Source of the DNA: Pantoea rwandensis
GTDB lineage: Bacteria; Pseudomonadota; Gammaproteobacteria; Enterobacterales; Enterobacteriaceae
NCBI RefSeq assembly: GCF_002095475.1
Contig: NZ_MLFR01000021.1
Span: 40,085-104,084 of the forward strand
Length of the DNA: 64,000 nt
Reading direction: 5' to 3'
The position numbers and the translations under genes are program-made. Positions 54,066-63,958 of the stretch are shown piece after piece (the first letter of the stretch is position 1; every line of letters starts with the position of its first letter). The notes under the pieces are model-generated. The model did not search any database, was not told where the DNA came from, and worked only from the letters and a program-made list of their open reading frames with translations.

Positions 54066-55223
54066 TTATGCTTTTATCAACACGCTTTCCACCAACTGCT
54101 GCCAGAAGGTGATGCCAATCGGCAGCAGATCGTCATTGAAATCGTAATGGGCATTATGCAGCGGGGCAGAGGGCTCCGCGCCATCAGCACCCAGCCAGAA
54201 ATAGGCGCCAGGACAGTCTTGCAGCATGCAGGCGAAATCTTCTGACGCCATGGAGGGATTAACCTGCCAATGCACATTGGATTCCCCTAACACGCGGTTG
54301 GCCACGTTGCGCACTTGTTCAGCCGGTGCAGCATGGTTAGCCGTCACGGGATAGCCTGGATACCAGTGAATTTCCCCGCTGACGCCAAACGGCCGCGGCA
54401 GCGTGGTAACAAAATCTTCAATCAGACCGCGCACGCGATTACGCACGTCGGTCTGTAAACATCGTACCGTGCCACGCAACACAATTTGCTCTGGAATCAC
54501 GTTAATCGCTTCGCCGCCGTGAATCTGCGTCACGCTCACCACCGCCGATGCCAGCGGGGACAGGCGACGTGAAGGGATAGTTTGCAGCGCCAGAATCAAT
54601 TCTGCCGCGACCACCATGGGGTCGGCACCGCTTTCCGGCATTGCTGCGTGGCAGCTTTTGCCGTTCAAGGTGATCTCAAACGAATCAAGCGAGGCCATCA
54701 TCGCCCCAGGATTCACCGCAAGCGAACCCACTGGCAGACCGGGCCAGTTGTGCATCGCATACACAGCATCCATCGGGAAGCGTGTAAACAAGCCCTCTTC
54801 CACCATTTTGCGAGCACCGCCTAAATTTTCTTCAGCTGGCTGGAAAAGGAAGTGCACTGTCCCTTTAAAATTACGCGTCGCGGCCAGTTGGCAGGCCGCA
54901 GCCAGTAAAATCGCCGTGTGTCCGTCATGGCCGCAAGCGTGCATGACACCCGGCTGGTTGGATTTCCACTGCGGCGAACCTTTTTCGGTTATCGGCAGGG
55001 CGTCCATATCGGCACGCAGGCCAATGACGGGGCCTGGACCGTTCTCCAGCGTGCCAATAACACCGGTACCTGCGAGTCCACGGAACACCTGAAGTCCTGC
55101 TTCGGCAAGCACCTTTGCCACCAAGTCGCTGGTGTGCTGTTCCTGGTAACCCAGTTCAGGATGTTGGTGTAACTGACGACGCCAGTTGAGGGCGTTTTCC
55201 AGCAGGACGGCAGGCAGGCTCAT
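54066..55223 (-). CDS. M20D-family amidohydrolase, hippurate hydrolase-like
   Basis: A 385-residue metalloamidase/carboxypeptidase. Metal-site motifs: HACGHDGHTAILLAAA, FQPAEENLGGARKMVEEG and the late MASEDFACMLQDCPGAYFWLGADG; the lid/dimerisation domain lies in the middle (about 185-295). No signal peptide. GGAGAG precedes the ATG. Members cleave N-acyl or indole-conjugated amino acids (HipO, ILR1-like). It lies just before hut but is probably its own transcription unit. Substrate unknown. Confidence 0.88.
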   Translation of the reverse strand: MSLPAVLLENALNWRRQLHQHPELGYQEQHTSDLVAKVLAEAGLQVFRGLAGTGVIGTLENGPGPVIGLRADMDALPITEKGSPQWKSNQPGVMHACGHDGHTAILLAAACQLAATRNFKGTVHFLFQPAEENLGGARKMVEEGLFTRFPMDAVYAMHNWPGLPVGSLAVNPGAMMASLDSFEITLNGKSCHAAMPESGADPMVVAAELILALQTIPSRRLSPLASAVVSVTQIHGGEAINVIPEQIVLRGTVRCLQTDVRNRVRGLIEDFVTTLPRPFGVSGEIHWYPGYPVTANHAAPAEQVRNVANRVLGESNVHWQVNPSMASEDFACMLQDCPGAYFWLGADGAEPSAPLHNAHYDFNDDLLPIGITFWQQLVESVLIKA

Positions 55224-55391
55224 AAAGTAAGACTCTCCATCAGCAGCATGGGCTGCGATTTCTCTGACACGCTAAGTGATACGTCCACTGTAGTGGTAAG
55301 CGCAGGGCGGCGTCTATCGTGGAAAGGAATAATTTGGCTATAGGGTATAGCGGAATGGAATATGCAACGGATTCACAGAAGGTGGCTAACC

Positions 55392-55462
55392 GTAGCGGCA
55401 CGATTTATCGTGCATCTTACTGCGACATCATCGCTTCAATTAGCGCGATAAATCGCGCCGAA
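55392..55462. repeat. GTAG-hairpin repeat (family A), inverted pair
   Basis: Head GTAGCGGCACGATTTATCGT, then TAGCGCGATAAATCGCGCCG; the right-hand CTAC is degraded. It lies in the 310 bp gap between hutU's 3' end and the amidohydrolase promoter; no gene is seen there. Confidence 0.8.
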
Positions 55463-55533
55463 ACGTATCAAAACTGAATTCAACGCGGTATGAATGTTGC
55501 CCTGTGACAGGCAACATTCATGCGGGGGGCAGG

Positions 55534-57219
55534 TTACTTCTGCATCGGCAGATTCAAGCCATGCTCTTTCGCACAGCCCTGCGCCAGTTCATAGCCTGCA
55601 TCCGCATGACGCATCACACCGGTTGCCGGATCGTTCCACAGCACACGGCCCAGACGCGCATCCGCCTCAGCGGTGCCGTCGCAGACAATCACCACGCCGG
55701 AGTGCTGAGAGAAGCCCATGCCGACGCCGCCGCCGTGATGCAGGCTGACCCATGTCGCACCGCCTGCGGTGTTCAGCAAGGCATTAAGCAATGGCCAGTC
55801 AGAGACGGCATCTGATCCATCTTTCATCGCTTCGGTTTCACGGTTAGGTGAGGCGACAGAACCGCAGTCCAGGTGGTCACGGCCGATCACGATAGGCGCT
55901 TTCAACTCGCCATTGCGCACCATTTCATTGAATGACAGCGCCGCTTTATGACGTTCGCCCAGTCCCAGCCAGCAGATACGCGCCGGTAAGCCCTGGAAGG
56001 CAATACGCTCCTGTGCCATATCCAGCCAACGGTGCAGGTTCTTATGTTCCGGGAACAGCTCTTTCAGCTTGGCATCCGTTTTATAGATGTCTTCCGGATC
56101 GCCTGACAGCGCCACCCAGCGGAACGGTCCTTTGCCTTCGCAGAACAGCGGACGAATATAAGCAGGAACGAAGCCTGGGAAATCAAAGGCATTCTTCACC
56201 CCTTCGTCCAGCGCCACCTGACGGATGTTGTTGCCGTAATCCACGGTCGGCACACCCATATGATGGAAATCAAGCATGGCCTGAACATGAACCGCCATGG
56301 AAGCGCGCGCGGCTTTTTCGACGCCTTTCGGGTTGCTGACGCGCTCAGACTGCCAGCGTTCGACATCCCAACCTACCGGCAGATAACCGTTGATGGGGTC
56401 GTGTGCGGAAGTCTGATCGGTGACGATATCCGGCTTCATACCACCCGCTTTGGCACGTTTTACCAGCTCCGGCACGATTTCAGCCGCGTTACCCAACAGG
56501 CCCACTGAAATCGCCTGTTTGGCTTTTGTCGCTTTATCAATCAGATCCAGCGCTTCGTCGAGGGTGTAGGCTTTATGGTCCACGTAGCGGGTGCGCAAAC
56601 GGAAATCGATACGCGATTCCTGGCACTCAATGGCTAATACGCTGGCTCCGGCTAACACGCCCGCCAGCGGTTGTGCGCCACCCATGCCACCTAAGCCGGC
56701 AGTGAGGATCCAGCGGCCACTCAGGTCGCTGTCATAATGCTGACGGCCCGCTTCGGCGAAGGTTTCAAAGGTGCCCTGCACGATGCCCTGTGCGCCGATG
56801 TAGATCCATGAACCGGCGGTCATCTGGCCATACATCATCAGACCGGCTTTATCTAATTCGTGGAAATGATCCCAGTTGGCCCAATGTGGCACCAGGTTGG
56901 AATTCGCCAGCAGCACGCGCGGTGCATCAGCATGGGTACGGAACACACCCACTGGTTTACCCGACTGGATCAGCAGGGTTTCTTCAGGTTGTAAGGCACG
57001 CAAGGAACGCAGAATCTGCTCGAAGCACTCCCAGTTACGCGCAGCCTTACCAATGCCGCCGTACACCACCAGATCTTCCGGGCGTTCGGCCACATCAGGA
57101 TCGAGGTTGTTCTGGATCATGCGGTAAGCCGCTTCAATCAACCAGTTCGCACAGTGCAGTTCATTACCGCGCGGCGCACGGATTTCACGGGCTACAGCCT
57201 GAGACAAAGTTTCGCTCAT
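55534..57219 (-). CDS. hutU: Urocanate hydratase HutU
   Basis: A 561-residue NAD-dependent enzyme, second step of histidine breakdown (urocanate to 4-imidazolone-5-propionate). Seen: [54 protein letters not shown] (NAD region), the active-site [21 protein letters not shown] and [15 protein letters not shown]. Two consecutive ATGs follow AAGGA; the second has the better spacing. It is 7-10 bp downstream of hutH, in the same operon. Confidence 0.96.
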   Translation of the reverse strand: MSETLSQAVAREIRAPRGNELHCANWLIEAAYRMIQNNLDPDVAERPEDLVVYGGIGKAARNWECFEQILRSLRALQPEETLLIQSGKPVGVFRTHADAPRVLLANSNLVPHWANWDHFHELDKAGLMMYGQMTAGSWIYIGAQGIVQGTFETFAEAGRQHYDSDLSGRWILTAGLGGMGGAQPLAGVLAGASVLAIECQESRIDFRLRTRYVDHKAYTLDEALDLIDKATKAKQAISVGLLGNAAEIVPELVKRAKAGGMKPDIVTDQTSAHDPINGYLPVGWDVERWQSERVSNPKGVEKAARASMAVHVQAMLDFHHMGVPTVDYGNNIRQVALDEGVKNAFDFPGFVPAYIRPLFCEGKGPFRWVALSGDPEDIYKTDAKLKELFPEHKNLHRWLDMAQERIAFQGLPARICWLGLGERHKAALSFNEMVRNGELKAPIVIGRDHLDCGSVASPNRETEAMKDGSDAVSDWPLLNALLNTAGGATWVSLHHGGGVGMGFSQHSGVVIVCDGTAEADARLGRVLWNDPATGVMRHADAGYELAQGCAKEHGLNLPMQK

Positions 57220-57229
57220 CATCGGTTCC

Positions 57230-58783
57230 TTAATGGGTAGTTGAACGCTGGCTTGGCAGCAGCGCAGTCAAAGATTCCGGCCAGGCATGGCTACTGGCCC
57301 ACAGACGCATGGATTCAATATCCGGCGCCATTAAACGGTCATGTTCGAGGAAGGCGACGTTTTCACGAATGCGGCTGATTTCCTGCTCCAGCGCAGTGGA
57401 ACTTTGCAGCGGACGATGAAAATCAATGCCTTGCGCTGCAGCCATCGCCTCAATTCCCACCACGGCGGCGGTGTTAAAGCACATGTCACCGAGGCGGCGT
57501 GCGGCGTAGGTTGCCATGGAGACATGATCTTCCTGGTTGGCAGAGGTCGGCAGGCTGTCTACGCTGCCCGGATGTGCCAGTGATTTATTCTCTGATGCCA
57601 GTGCCGCAGCGGTGACCTGCGCGATCATAAAGCCAGAGTTCACGCCGCCATCACGCACCAGGAACGGAGGTAATCCGGAGAGGCCGGTATCCAGCAGCAG
57701 CGCCATACGGCGCTCTGAGATGGCACCGATTTCGGCAATCGCCAGCGCGATGATATCGGCAGCAAAAGCCACTGGCTCGGCGTGGAAGTTGCCGCCAGAG
57801 ATGACATCGCCGCTGTCGCTAAACACTAATGGGTTGTCAGAGGCAGCGTTGGCCTCAATTTGCAGCACGCGCGCCGCATGGCTGAGGTTGTCTAAACAGG
57901 CACCCATCACTTGAGGCACACAGCGAATCGAGTAGGGGTCCTGCACGCGCCCGCAGTGAGTGTGTGAGCTAAGGATTTCACTGCCTTCCAGTAAGGAAGA
58001 GACGGCAGCGGCCACCGCGATTTGTCCGTGCTGACCGCGCGCCTCATGAATACGGGCATCGAACGGTTTGACCGAACCTTTGATGGCTTCCAGTGAGAGT
58101 GCGCCCGCCATCAAGCCTGCGGCGAACAAATTCTCTGCTTCAAACAAGCCGCGCAGCGCCAGCGCGTTGGAGACTTGGGTACCGTTAAGCAGCGCCAGAC
58201 CCTCTTTTGGTCCCAGCACGATGGGTTGCAAGCCGACGCGCGCCAGACCTTCAGTGGCAGGGATCAGTTCACCCTCTACGCGCACCTGTCCTTCACCCAG
58301 CAGCATCAGCGAAAGATGTGCCAGCGGCGCTAAATCACCGGATGCGCCCACCGATCCTTTTTCTGGAATGCAGGGCATCACGCCAGCGTTAAACAGTGCC
58401 AGCAGGGCTTCGATTAATTGGATGCGCACACCGGAATGGCCGCGTGCCAGGCTGATGATTTTGGTGGCAACCACCAGGCGAGCGACGTTATCCGGCAGCA
58501 AATTGCCTAAGCCAACGCTGTGCGATAACACCAGATTACGTTGCAATTCGGCCAAGCGTTCAGCGGGGATCTGCGTCTGCGCCAGTTTGCCAAAACCGGT
58601 ATTAATGCCATAAACCACTTTGCCCGATGCCACGATGGCATCAACGGTTTCATTCGCACGATCGATGGCCGCACGGGCGTCATCTGCCAATGTGAGCGTC
58701 ACCTTGCTTTGATAAATGGTCCGCAAGGTGGCGAGGTCCACTTCACCGGGAACAAGGCGAATTTCCTGAACCGAACCTGACAT
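57230..58783 (-). CDS. hutH: Histidine ammonia-lyase HutH
   Basis: A 517-residue enzyme, the first step (histidine to urocanate and ammonia). The self-cyclising MIO triad Ala-Ser-Gly is at 147-149 in [28 protein letters not shown] supplies the catalytic Tyr. AGGAG precedes the ATG, and a HutC-like operator overlaps the region just upstream of that site. First gene of hutHU; divergent from hutC. Confidence 0.96.
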   Translation of the reverse strand: MSGSVQEIRLVPGEVDLATLRTIYQSKVTLTLADDARAAIDRANETVDAIVASGKVVYGINTGFGKLAQTQIPAERLAELQRNLVLSHSVGLGNLLPDNVARLVVATKIISLARGHSGVRIQLIEALLALFNAGVMPCIPEKGSVGASGDLAPLAHLSLMLLGEGQVRVEGELIPATEGLARVGLQPIVLGPKEGLALLNGTQVSNALALRGLFEAENLFAAGLMAGALSLEAIKGSVKPFDARIHEARGQHGQIAVAAAVSSLLEGSEILSSHTHCGRVQDPYSIRCVPQVMGACLDNLSHAARVLQIEANAASDNPLVFSDSGDVISGGNFHAEPVAFAADIIALAIAEIGAISERRMALLLDTGLSGLPPFLVRDGGVNSGFMIAQVTAAALASENKSLAHPGSVDSLPTSANQEDHVSMATYAARRLGDMCFNTAAVVGIEAMAAAQGIDFHRPLQSSTALEQEISRIRENVAFLEHDRLMAPDIESMRLWASSHAWPESLTALLPSQRSTTH

Positions 58784-58791
58784 AGTCTACT

Positions 58792-58805
58792 CCTGTCTAT
58801 ACAAG
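58792..58805. promoter_or_regulatory. HutC-type operator next to the hutH start
   Basis: CCTGTCTATACAAG, an imperfect palindrome sharing TGTCTATACAAG with the site at 58893. It lies 9 bp upstream of the hutH ATG, touching the ribosome binding site, where a bound repressor would block expression. Confidence 0.7.
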
Positions 58806-58892
58806 TGATCTGGCGCTGCCCGGTAGCTTCATTTAGTGATGAGCTTATCCGGACGACCATGGAATGTTGTGAGTGAAGCATAAGTGTCTAAT

Positions 58893-58906
58893 CTTGTCTA
58901 TACAAG
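58893..58906. promoter_or_regulatory. HutC-type operator in the hutH-hutC intergenic region
   Basis: CTTGT-ctaT-ACAAG: a 5-bp inverted repeat with outer A/T extension, about 110 bp upstream of hutH. Same core as the neighbouring site at 58792. Confidence 0.75.
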
Positions 58907-59038
58907 TAGCAAGCGCTGTGCCAGATTGATCTCATTCTGTGAAATGCGCCGCAATGCGCTTTAGCAGGCGAAGCGTGTAACGCATTGCACCGAAACAGGG
59001 AGCAAGCTGCACTGTTGGCGTGCTATCTGCACAATCGG

Positions 59039-59050
59039 ATGTATATACAT
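59039..59050. promoter_or_regulatory. HutC-type operator upstream of hutC
   Basis: ATGTATATACAT, a perfect 12-bp palindrome of the TGTATATACA type seen also at 61757, 51 bp before hutC. Implies autoregulation. Confidence 0.75.
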
Positions 59051-59101
59051 TTACGTGCTGAGACAGTAAACTTTGGGCATTATCCGGAAAAGGAACAGGA
59101 C

Positions 59102-59857
59102 ATGGCGGAGCAAACGGCAGTAGCACAGCTAGCCGCAGCGATGGGCGATGAGCCAGCACCGATTTATCAGCGCGTGAAACAGGCGATCGTCAGCCAGATC
59201 CGTGAAGGCCACTGGAAAGCCAACCAGCGCGTGCCCTCCGAAAGTGAACTGGTGAATGAGCTGGGCGTCAGCCGTATGACCATTAACCGCGCGCTGCGTG
59301 AACTCACCAGCGAAGGTTTCCTGGTGCGTATGCAGGGGGTGGGCACCTTTGTCGCTGAGATGAAGGGCTACACCGCAATGCTCGAAGTGCACAACATTGC
59401 CGATGAAATTGCTCAGCGTGGTCATCGCCACAGTTGCAAAATTTTGTCTATTGGGCAGATGAAAGCCGATCCAGAACAGGCGGCGGTGCTGGGATTATCG
59501 ACGGGACAAACGCTGTATCACTCGTTGATCGTCCATTATGAAAACGACATGCCGGTTCAGCTTGAAGATCGTCTGGTGAACCCGCTGGTGGCACCGGATT
59601 ATCTCAGCCAGGATTATCACCAGCTCACGCCTTACACCTACCTGATGCGTGTCGCGCCTTTGACGGCCGGAGAGCATATTGTCGAAGCGGTGCTGCCCGA
59701 TCTGCGCCAGCGTAAGCATCTGGCGCTTGATGAACACGAACCTTGCTTGTTAATTCGCCGCCAGACCTGGAGCGATAACAAGATTGTGACTTACGCGCGC
59801 CTGCTTTATCCAGGCTCGCGCTATAAGTTACTGGGGCGTTTTAGAGGACACGGCTAA
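59102..59857 (+). CDS. hutC: Histidine utilisation repressor HutC
   Basis: A 251-residue GntR/HutC-family repressor. The winged helix (about 20-85: IYQRVKQAIVSQIREGHWKANQRVPSESELVNELGVSRMTINRALRELTSEGFLVRMQGVGTFV) is followed by a UTRA effector domain that binds urocanate in this family. ATG 59102 follows AAGGA; the longer open frame from 58985 would run through the operator and is rejected. Its last 17 bp overlap the convergent hutD. Confidence 0.95.
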   Translation: MAEQTAVAQLAAAMGDEPAPIYQRVKQAIVSQIREGHWKANQRVPSESELVNELGVSRMTINRALRELTSEGFLVRMQGVGTFVAEMKGYTAMLEVHNIADEIAQRGHRHSCKILSIGQMKADPEQAAVLGLSTGQTLYHSLIVHYENDMPVQLEDRLVNPLVAPDYLSQDYHQLTPYTYLMRVAPLTAGEHIVEAVLPDLRQRKHLALDEHEPCLLIRRQTWSDNKIVTYARLLYPGSRYKLLGRFRGHG

Positions 59858-60380
59858 GCGTCACGAACAGCAGGCTGGCTTCGGCGGAAACCGGAGCCAG
59901 CTGCGTATTCTCATCCAGCCACCACATTCCCTGATTCACCGCCAATGTTTCTCCGTTTACGGTTTGCCACTCCCCAGCCAAAACCCATGCCACGCCGTGA
60001 GGACTGACGGCAGTCTGCTGTACCACCTTCACCTGAGCCTGCCAGCTGTCACGGCGCGTCATGATATTGAAGTCCTGACAGCTACCGCTGATCTGGGCGT
60101 TAATCGCCCATTCGCCGGGAAACGCCCAAGGCTGATGCGGCAACAAATGCTGTTGGCCTTGCTCGCTACTCAGCAGCACGCTGTCACCGTGCAGCAGCGT
60201 GATCACCCGGTCGATATCGGGGAAAGGGGAGAAAGGACCGCTGGCATCGATAGTGGCAATACTGGCACGCCAGCCAAACTGCGCCTCTCCTGGCGGAAAA
60301 CTGACGATCTCACGCGTTTCACCGCCGCCATTGCGCCAGCGGCTGACAGGCAGGTCGCCATAGTCAAAGCGTGTTTTCAT
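59841..60380 (-). CDS. hutD: HutD-family protein
   Basis: A 179-residue HutD/Ves cupin-like protein: WRNGGGETREIVSFPPG, FGWRASIATIDASGPFSPFPDIDRVITLLHGD. HutD proteins are thought to limit hut expression or buffer intermediates rather than catalyse a step. Its ATG overlaps hutF's TGA as ATGA, so hutF and hutD form an operon. The 3' end overlaps hutC. Confidence 0.93.
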   Translation of the reverse strand: MKTRFDYGDLPVSRWRNGGGETREIVSFPPGEAQFGWRASIATIDASGPFSPFPDIDRVITLLHGDSVLLSSEQGQQHLLPHQPWAFPGEWAINAQISGSCQDFNIMTRRDSWQAQVKVVQQTAVSPHGVAWVLAGEWQTVNGETLAVNQGMWWLDENTQLAPVSAEASLLFVTLSRVL

Positions 60381-61732
60381 TGCAATGCACTCATGGCTTT
60401 AGCAAAGCGCGCGGCGGCGGCTTCTTCTGCCGCGTGGTGGCCTTCGCTAATCACCTGATTACCCGCAACAAACACATCGCGAATCTGACTTTGCGTGCCG
60501 CCAAACAGCCAGCGATTGAGCAGCGAAGCCGAACTTACGCTACTGAGGAAGGCGTCATTTTCCAGCACCAACCAGTCGGCACGTTTGCCGATGGCTAACT
60601 CGCCGGTGGCAATGGCGCATGCCTGTGCACCACCTTGTGCGGCCTGCTGCCAAAGTAGATCACCCACTGAAGGTTGATGAGGCAGAGTGATGCGGTTACG
60701 ACGACGATCTCGCAATCGCTGACCATACTCCAGCCAACGCAGCTCTTCTAACGCACTGAGCGACACGTGACTGTCTGAACCAATACCCCAGCGCCCGCCA
60801 CGCGCGATGTACTCTACTGCCGGGAAAATACCGTCACCGAGGTTGGCCTCGGTAGTCGGGCACAATCCGGCGACAGCACCGCTGGCGGCCATACGCTGGA
60901 TCTCACTATCATCCAAATGCGTAGCATGGATGAGGCACCAGCGTTGATCCACCTCAAAGTGATTGTAAAGCCAAGCCACCGGGCGCTCGCCGCTCCACGC
61001 CAGGCTGTCATTGACCTCTTTTTCCTGTTCCGCCACGTGGATATGCACCGGCAGATCGCGCTGACTGGCCGACAGCACATCATGCATCTGCGCTTCACTG
61101 ACGGCGCGCAAGGAGTGGAAACAGATGCCATGATTGAGCAGGGGTTTGTTGGCACTCCATTGCGCCACGCGCTGTTGCTGCAGCAAATAGGCATCCGTTT
61201 GCTGAATGAAGCGCCGTTGTCCGTCGCTGGCGGGCTGTGAACCAAAACCACTGTAGCTGTAAAGCACGGGGAGCAGGGTTTGACCCATGCCGGCGGTTTC
61301 AGCGGCGGCGATCAGATGTTGCAGCATCGCATCATCCGCATAAGGTTGGCCGTGCGGATCGTGATGTAAATAGTGGAATTCCGCTACCTGGCTGTAGCCG
61401 CCTTTCAGCATGTCGATGTAGAGATGGGTGGCAATATCACCGACCTGTTCTGGCGACAGCCGCTGTACCATGCGATACATCAGATCGCGCCAAGTCCAGA
61501 AACTGTCCTGGGGATCGCCCGCCACTTCGGCCAACCCAGCCATGGCGCGTTGAAAGGCATGCGAATGCAGGTTGGCGATGGCAGGGATCACCGGCCCAGC
61601 AAGGCGTGAGGCGCTGCCGGGGGCGCTGTCAGGCAAGAGTTCGGTAATTAATCCTGATGCATCAGTGGTGATCAAAACGTCTTCGTGCCAGCCGTCGGCC
61701 AGCAGCGCGCGTGGGGCAAAAAACACGGCCAT
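60377..61732 (-). CDS. hutF: Formimidoylglutamate deiminase HutF
   Basis: A 451-residue amidohydrolase-superfamily enzyme that turns N-formimino-L-glutamate into N-formyl-L-glutamate and ammonia. Metal motifs: IANLHSHAFQRAMAGLAE, FHSL, HIHVAEQEKEV, LIHATHLDDSE and GIGSDSHVSLSALEELRWLEYGQRLR. AAGGAT precedes the ATG. It commits the pathway to the five-step route that hutG completes. Divergent from hutI. Confidence 0.95.
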   Translation of the reverse strand: MAVFFAPRALLADGWHEDVLITTDASGLITELLPDSAPGSASRLAGPVIPAIANLHSHAFQRAMAGLAEVAGDPQDSFWTWRDLMYRMVQRLSPEQVGDIATHLYIDMLKGGYSQVAEFHYLHHDPHGQPYADDAMLQHLIAAAETAGMGQTLLPVLYSYSGFGSQPASDGQRRFIQQTDAYLLQQQRVAQWSANKPLLNHGICFHSLRAVSEAQMHDVLSASQRDLPVHIHVAEQEKEVNDSLAWSGERPVAWLYNHFEVDQRWCLIHATHLDDSEIQRMAASGAVAGLCPTTEANLGDGIFPAVEYIARGGRWGIGSDSHVSLSALEELRWLEYGQRLRDRRRNRITLPHQPSVGDLLWQQAAQGGAQACAIATGELAIGKRADWLVLENDAFLSSVSSASLLNRWLFGGTQSQIRDVFVAGNQVISEGHHAAEEAAAARFAKAMSALQ

Positions 61733-61756
61733 GGTTGATCCTTAATGGCGGAAAGT

Positions 61757-61766
61757 TGTATATACA
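61757..61766. promoter_or_regulatory. HutC-type operator between hutF and hutI
   Basis: TGTATATACA, a perfect 10-bp palindrome, followed by overlapping TATACATA. It lies 25 bp from the hutF start and 52 bp from the hutI start, so one site could control both divergent operons. Confidence 0.75.
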
Positions 61767-61817
61767 TATACATACTTTAATGCGCAGTGTAAATCGTCAG
61801 ACGTGAAGGGGAGTGGG

Positions 61818-63035
61818 ATGGCAGAAGCGAAGCAGATCGACAGCCTTTGGCTGGGGGCCGATATCGTAACGATGCGAGACGGACACTATAACCTGATTGC
61901 CGACGGTGCCTTGGCGGTCGATAACGGTGAGCTGATTTGGGTAGGGCCGCGCAGTGAGATGCCGGCGTTCTCGCCGCGTCAGCAGCAGCAGTTTGACGGC
62001 GGCATCATCACGCCAGGCCTAGTGGATTGCCATACGCACCTGGTGTTTGGCGGTGACCGCAGCCAGGAGTTTGAGCAGCGCTTAAATGGCGTCAGCTATG
62101 CGGAAATTGCGGCACAGGGCGGCGGTATTCTCTCTACGGTGCGGTCTACCCGTGCTGCCTCTCAGCAGGAATTAGTCGCGAGCGCCCGCTGGCGGTTGGA
62201 AAGACTGCTGGCAGAGGGCGTGACGACCGTGGAGATCAAATCCGGTTACGGCCTGGATGAGACCAGTGAACTCACTATGCTGCGTGCGATCCGCGAATTG
62301 GCGGAAACGGTCCCCGCTGATGTCCTTGCCACTTGTCTCGCTGCACACGGTTTCCCACCGGAATTTAAGGAAAATCCACAGGGCTGGATCGATATTATCT
62401 GCGATCGCCTGTTACCCCAGGTGAAGGCGGAAGGTCTGGCAGATGCCGTCGACGCTTTCTGCGAGCACCTGGCGTTTTCTCCTGAGCAGGTCAGCGCGGT
62501 ATTTGATAAAGCCACAGCGTTGGGGATGCCGGTAAAACTGCACGCTGAGCAGCTTTCTGCGCTGGGCGGCGCCACGCTGGCGGCCGAATACGGCGCCTTG
62601 TCAGCGGATCATCTTGAGTACGCCACTGAAGTTGATGCGCAAGCGATGGCACAACACGGTACCGTCGCAGTGTTGCTGCCTGGCGCATTCTATCTGCTAC
62701 GCGAAACGCAACGCCCACCGGTGGATTTGTTCCGCAAACACGGTGTGCCGATGGCGCTGGCCAGCGATGCCAACCCTGGAACTTCACCGGCACTCTCGCT
62801 GCGTTTGATGCTTAACATGGGTTGTACCCTGTTTGGCATGACACCTGAAGAAGCGCTGGCAGGCGTGACTTTGTGGGGCGCAAAAGCACTGGGATTACAG
62901 CAGTCACACGGTTCGCTGGAGCCGGGAAAAGTGGCGAATTTTGTGCACTGGCCGCTAGCCCGTCCGGCTGAGTTGGTTTACTGGCTGGGCGGCGAACTGC
63001 CGTGCCAGGTTATCTATCGTGGAGAAGCGCAATGA
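61818..63035 (+). CDS. hutI: Imidazolonepropionase HutI
   Basis: A 405-residue amidohydrolase, third step (imidazolonepropionate to formiminoglutamate). Metal motifs: [41 protein letters not shown] and [17 protein letters not shown] 61818 follows AAGGGGAG; an in-frame GTG at 61803 is less likely. Its TGA overlaps hutG's ATG (ATGA). Confidence 0.96.
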   Translation: MAEAKQIDSLWLGADIVTMRDGHYNLIADGALAVDNGELIWVGPRSEMPAFSPRQQQQFDGGIITPGLVDCHTHLVFGGDRSQEFEQRLNGVSYAEIAAQGGGILSTVRSTRAASQQELVASARWRLERLLAEGVTTVEIKSGYGLDETSELTMLRAIRELAETVPADVLATCLAAHGFPPEFKENPQGWIDIICDRLLPQVKAEGLADAVDAFCEHLAFSPEQVSAVFDKATALGMPVKLHAEQLSALGGATLAAEYGALSADHLEYATEVDAQAMAQHGTVAVLLPGAFYLLRETQRPPVDLFRKHGVPMALASDANPGTSPALSLRLMLNMGCTLFGMTPEEALAGVTLWGAKALGLQQSHGSLEPGKVANFVHWPLARPAELVYWLGGELPCQVIYRGEAQ

Positions 63036-63823
63036 CACCTTTTCATTTCACCGCTGGTAAGCTGCCGCTGCTGGTCAGCATCCCGCATGCGGGCACCCAA
63101 CTCACCCCAGAAGTCGAGGCCGGACTAAGTGACGCGGCGCGTGGCCTGCCGGATACCGACTGGCATATTCCGTTGCTGTACGATTTTGTGCGCGATCTGG
63201 GTGCCAGCGTGCTGATTGGCCATTACTCCCGTTTTGTGATCGATCTGAATCGCCCGGCAGATAATCAGCCGTTGTACACCACCGCGACGACTGGGCTGTA
63301 TCCAGAGACGTTATTTGATGGCACGCCTACTTTTGCAGAGGGTAAAACGCCAAGTGCCGCTGCTCGTCAGGGGTATCTGGATAACATCTGGCAGCCGTAT
63401 CACCAGCAGATTCAGCAAGAGCTGGCACGTTTGAAAGCTGAGCACGGCTACGCGTTGCTGTTCGATGCACACTCAATTGCCTCGGTGATCCCGCGTTTGT
63501 TTGACGGCCAGTTGCCGGATATCAATATCGGTACCAATGAAGGCGCGAGCTGTTCGACGGCGGTGATTGAGGCGATTCAGGCCGTCTGCGCGGCGCAAAG
63601 CGATTACAGCTGGATAGTGAACGGACGTTTCAAAGGCGGTTATATCACGCGTGCCTATGGTCAACCGCAGCAAGGTGTACAGGCCGTGCAACTTGAGCTG
63701 GCACAGCTAAATTATATGGATGAGACCCCGCCGTTTGCCTGGCAGCAGGATCGCGCCGCACAGCTGCAGAAAGTGTTAAAACCGCTGATGCAGGCGTTTA
63801 TTCAGGCGGGTAAAACAGCATAA
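63032..63823 (+). CDS. hutG: N-formylglutamate deformylase HutG
   Basis: A 263-residue FGase-family zinc hydrolase (N-formylglutamate to glutamate and formate), not the ureohydrolase-type HutG. Seen: [43 protein letters not shown] and [27 protein letters not shown]. This type fits the HutF route. It is translationally coupled to hutI. No hut transporter follows within the window. Confidence 0.95.
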   Translation: MTPFHFTAGKLPLLVSIPHAGTQLTPEVEAGLSDAARGLPDTDWHIPLLYDFVRDLGASVLIGHYSRFVIDLNRPADNQPLYTTATTGLYPETLFDGTPTFAEGKTPSAAARQGYLDNIWQPYHQQIQQELARLKAEHGYALLFDAHSIASVIPRLFDGQLPDINIGTNEGASCSTAVIEAIQAVCAAQSDYSWIVNGRFKGGYITRAYGQPQQGVQAVQLELAQLNYMDETPPFAWQQDRAAQLQKVLKPLMQAFIQAGKTA

Positions 63824-63841
63824 TCCTCAATATATCCTTGT

Positions 63842-63913
63842 TGCGGCGCGATTTATCGCGCGCATCGGAAGCCATGACGTTGCTATCCGGTGCGCAATAA
63901 ATTGCGCCGCTAC
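63842..63913. repeat. GTAG-hairpin repeat (family A), inverted pair
   Basis: GCGGCGCGATTTATCGCGCG, about 30 bases, then GTGCGCAATAAATTGCGCCG with CTAC. 18 bp after the hutG stop. Confidence 0.82.
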
Positions 63914-63958
63914 CCACATGCGCGACGTAAGCACTAGCCCTGCAAACTGCATAAAACC

